From: CAIPVR01 sp049316905
GTDB taxonomy: Bacteria > Actinomycetota > Acidimicrobiia > Acidimicrobiales > Microtrichaceae
Length of the DNA stretch: 7,774 nt
Reading direction: 5' to 3'
Assembly (NCBI GenBank): GCA_049316905.1
Contig: JBMOJH010000135.1
Coordinates: forward strand, 1-7,774
The notes beneath the pieces were generated by a model that was not told the DNA's origin, made no database searches, and saw nothing but the letters and a program-made list of their open reading frames with translations. Every line of letters starts with the position of its first letter. The stretch's first letter is position 1. A program made the translations under genes and the position numbers. Positions 6,993 to 7,774 of this stretch are shown in pieces.

Positions 6993-6998
6993 TAGGGT
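6993..6998 (+). promoter_or_regulatory. Candidate -10 element TAGGGT for the oxidoreductase gene
   Basis: TAGGGT fits the TANNNT -10 consensus of actinobacteria and is identical to the hexamer before the gene starting at 7725. Initiation about seven bases downstream would leave a 5' leader of roughly 20 bases that includes the ribosome binding site. No convincing -35 is visible. Confidence 0.4.
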
Positions 6999-7010
6999 TC
7001 GGTCCTCGTC

Positions 7011-7019
7011 GGAGAGGGG
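7011..7019 (+). promoter_or_regulatory. Ribosome binding site deciding the start at 7025
   Basis: GGAGAGGGG lies five bases before ATG at 7025 and is the clearest Shine-Dalgarno in the window. It supports that ATG over the upstream in-frame start at 6947. An ATG at 7020 is in another frame. Confidence 0.75.
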
Positions 7020-7024
7020 ATGCC

Positions 7025-7681
7025 ATGTCGGAGCTGCGGGTCGCCTTCCTGGGGTACGGCAACGTCGGTGCCGCGATCGCCTCGGCCGTCGCCCGGGCGG
7101 GTCACGACGTGGTGCTGGCGGTCAACCCCGAACGCCCCGACGGCGCCGCACTCGCCGTGGCCGCGCACCCCGACCTGGCCGGCGCGACGGTGGCACCGGC
7201 TGCGGAGGCCGTCGCCGCGGCCGACGTGGTGGTGCTCGCCGTGCCCTTCGCCGGCCTCGACGCCCTGCTGCCGCCCCTCGCCGACGCGCTCGAGGGCACG
7301 GTGGTGGTGGACGCCACCAACCCGGTGGGTCCCGGTCTCACCCACGGCCTCGGCTCGTCGCGGTCGGGGGCGCAGCACGTGGCGGAACTCGTTCCGGGGG
7401 CCCGCGTGGTCAAGGCGTTCAACGTGTACGGCTACGAGAACCTCTCCGATCCACCGACCGGGCCCGACGGGCTGCGCGCCGTCATGCCGTACGCCGGTGA
7501 CGACGTGGATGCGAAGGCGGTGGTCGGCGGCCTCCTCGACGGGCTCGGGTGGGAACCGCTCGACGTGGGCCCGCTCGCCGCGGCGGTCGACCTCGAACAC
7601 ATGACGCTCCTGTGGGTGCGCCTCGTCCGCGTGCTCGGCCATGACCCCCGACTGGTCTGGGCCGCCCTCGGCGACCGGTGA
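7025..7681 (+). CDS. F420-dependent NADP oxidoreductase-like protein
   Basis: This is a 218-residue cytoplasmic protein of the size usual for F420H2:NADP+ oxidoreductase-type (FNO) proteins. Residues 5-31 form a Rossmann beta-alpha-beta unit with the dinucleotide motif GYGNVG (G10, G12, G15) followed by AGHDVVLA. Further family features are a VVVLAVPF strand, VVVDATNPV near 98, and VVKAFNVYGYENLSDP, the segment corresponding to the VVKAFN stretch of the family. Members typically move hydride between reduced F420 and NADP(H), but many homologues use other partners. The loop after the second strand reads VNPER rather than the GSR-type loop common in NADPH-binding FNOs, so cofactor preference is uncertain. 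The start is fixed by the strong Shine-Dalgarno at 7011-7019. The gene stands alone, divergent from the protease and followed by a hairpin around its stop. Confidence 0.85.
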   Translation: MSELRVAFLGYGNVGAAIASAVARAGHDVVLAVNPERPDGAALAVAAHPDLAGATVAPAAEAVAAADVVVLAVPFAGLDALLPPLADALEGTVVVDATNPVGPGLTHGLGSSRSGAQHVAELVPGARVVKAFNVYGYENLSDPPTGPDGLRAVMPYAGDDVDAKAVVGGLLDGLGWEPLDVGPLAAAVDLEHMTLLWVRLVRVLGHDPRLVWAALGDR

Positions 7682-7702
7682 CAACGGGACCGCGGTCACC
7701 GG
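7675..7702. terminator. 8-bp hairpin around the oxidoreductase stop codon
   Basis: CCGGTGAC (7675-7682) and GTCACCGG (7695-7702) are exact reverse complements with a 12-base loop. The left arm contains the TGA stop at 7679-7681. No T-run follows. It is a plausible weak terminator before the promoter of the next gene. Confidence 0.4.
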
Positions 7703-7712
7703 ACCGGCTCCC

Positions 7713-7724
7713 TAGGGTGCGCCC
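7713..7724 (+). promoter_or_regulatory. Leaderless-type promoter TAGGGT-N6-ATG
   Basis: TAGGGT (7713-7718) is followed by six bases and then ATG at 7725. This is the spacing expected when transcription starts at the start codon itself. There is no Shine-Dalgarno before the ATG, which supports a leaderless message. The arrangement repeats that of the lipoprotein promoter at 4308-4313. Confidence 0.5.
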
Positions 7725-7774
7725 ATGACGCCGCGCCACCCGCCGCCGGACCCGCCACCGTCCGCCCCGCCGTC
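7725..7774 (+). CDS. Start of a proline-rich protein, 3'-truncated by the window end
   Basis: ATG at 7725 opens a frame that stays open to the last base, giving 16 full codons: MTPRHPPPDPPPSAPP. Only this proline-rich leader is visible. It could precede a membrane or secreted protein, but nothing identifies the family. The call rests on the promoter-like TAGGGT six bases upstream and the clean intergenic position after a hairpin. Confidence 0.45.
   Translation, partial: MTPRHPPPDPPPSAPP

Noticed and set aside
6827..7699. Upstream extension of the protease frame, to 503 residues
   Set aside because: The added part is antisense to the oxidoreductase gene and would bury the signal peptide and lipobox in the middle of the protein.

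Overview
The window is very GC-rich, with almost all third codon positions G or C, frequent GTG starts and short gaps between genes. Together with an F420-dependent NADP oxidoreductase-like gene, lipoprotein signals and TANNNT-type promoters placed 6 bases before ATG, this points to a chromosomal segment of a high-GC actinomycete-type bacterium (Actinomycetota; an Acidimicrobiia-like lineage is possible but is a guess). I saw no tRNA, rRNA, CRISPR array, transposase or attachment site.

Layout: (1) 1-2370, plus strand: the 3' part of a large, probably secreted protein. Its two barrel-like segments resemble the tubular lipid-binding (TULIP/BPI) fold, and a short Ig/PKD-like tail follows. (2) 2371-2484: a convergent intergenic region with two strong hairpins. 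(3) 2485-6826, minus strand: four genes read right to left. They are a small matrixin-like zinc-protease lipoprotein, a TM0106-family nuclease (degenerate PD-(D/E)xK domain, Fe-S cysteines, RNase H-like exonuclease domain), a sialidase/BNR-type propeller lipoprotein, and a TetR-family repressor whose GTG start overlaps the lipoprotein stop by four bases. (4) 6827-7024: a divergent intergenic region. (5) 7025-7681, plus strand: an F420-dependent NADP oxidoreductase-like protein. (6) 7725-end: the first codons of a proline-rich protein behind a leaderless-type promoter.

The best-supported regulatory unit is the lipoprotein-tetR pair. An AT-rich 26-bp dyad in an otherwise GC-rich region covers a TAAATT-N6-ATG promoter just ahead of the lipoprotein. 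The downstream, translationally coupled TetR gene is its obvious candidate repressor. The matrixin and nuclease genes are separated by a perfect 12-bp inverted repeat, so they are probably not tightly coupled.

Apart from the BPI-like protein and this operator/promoter, the region looks like ordinary chromosome. I found no convincing evidence of a defence island, mobile element or new multi-gene system.
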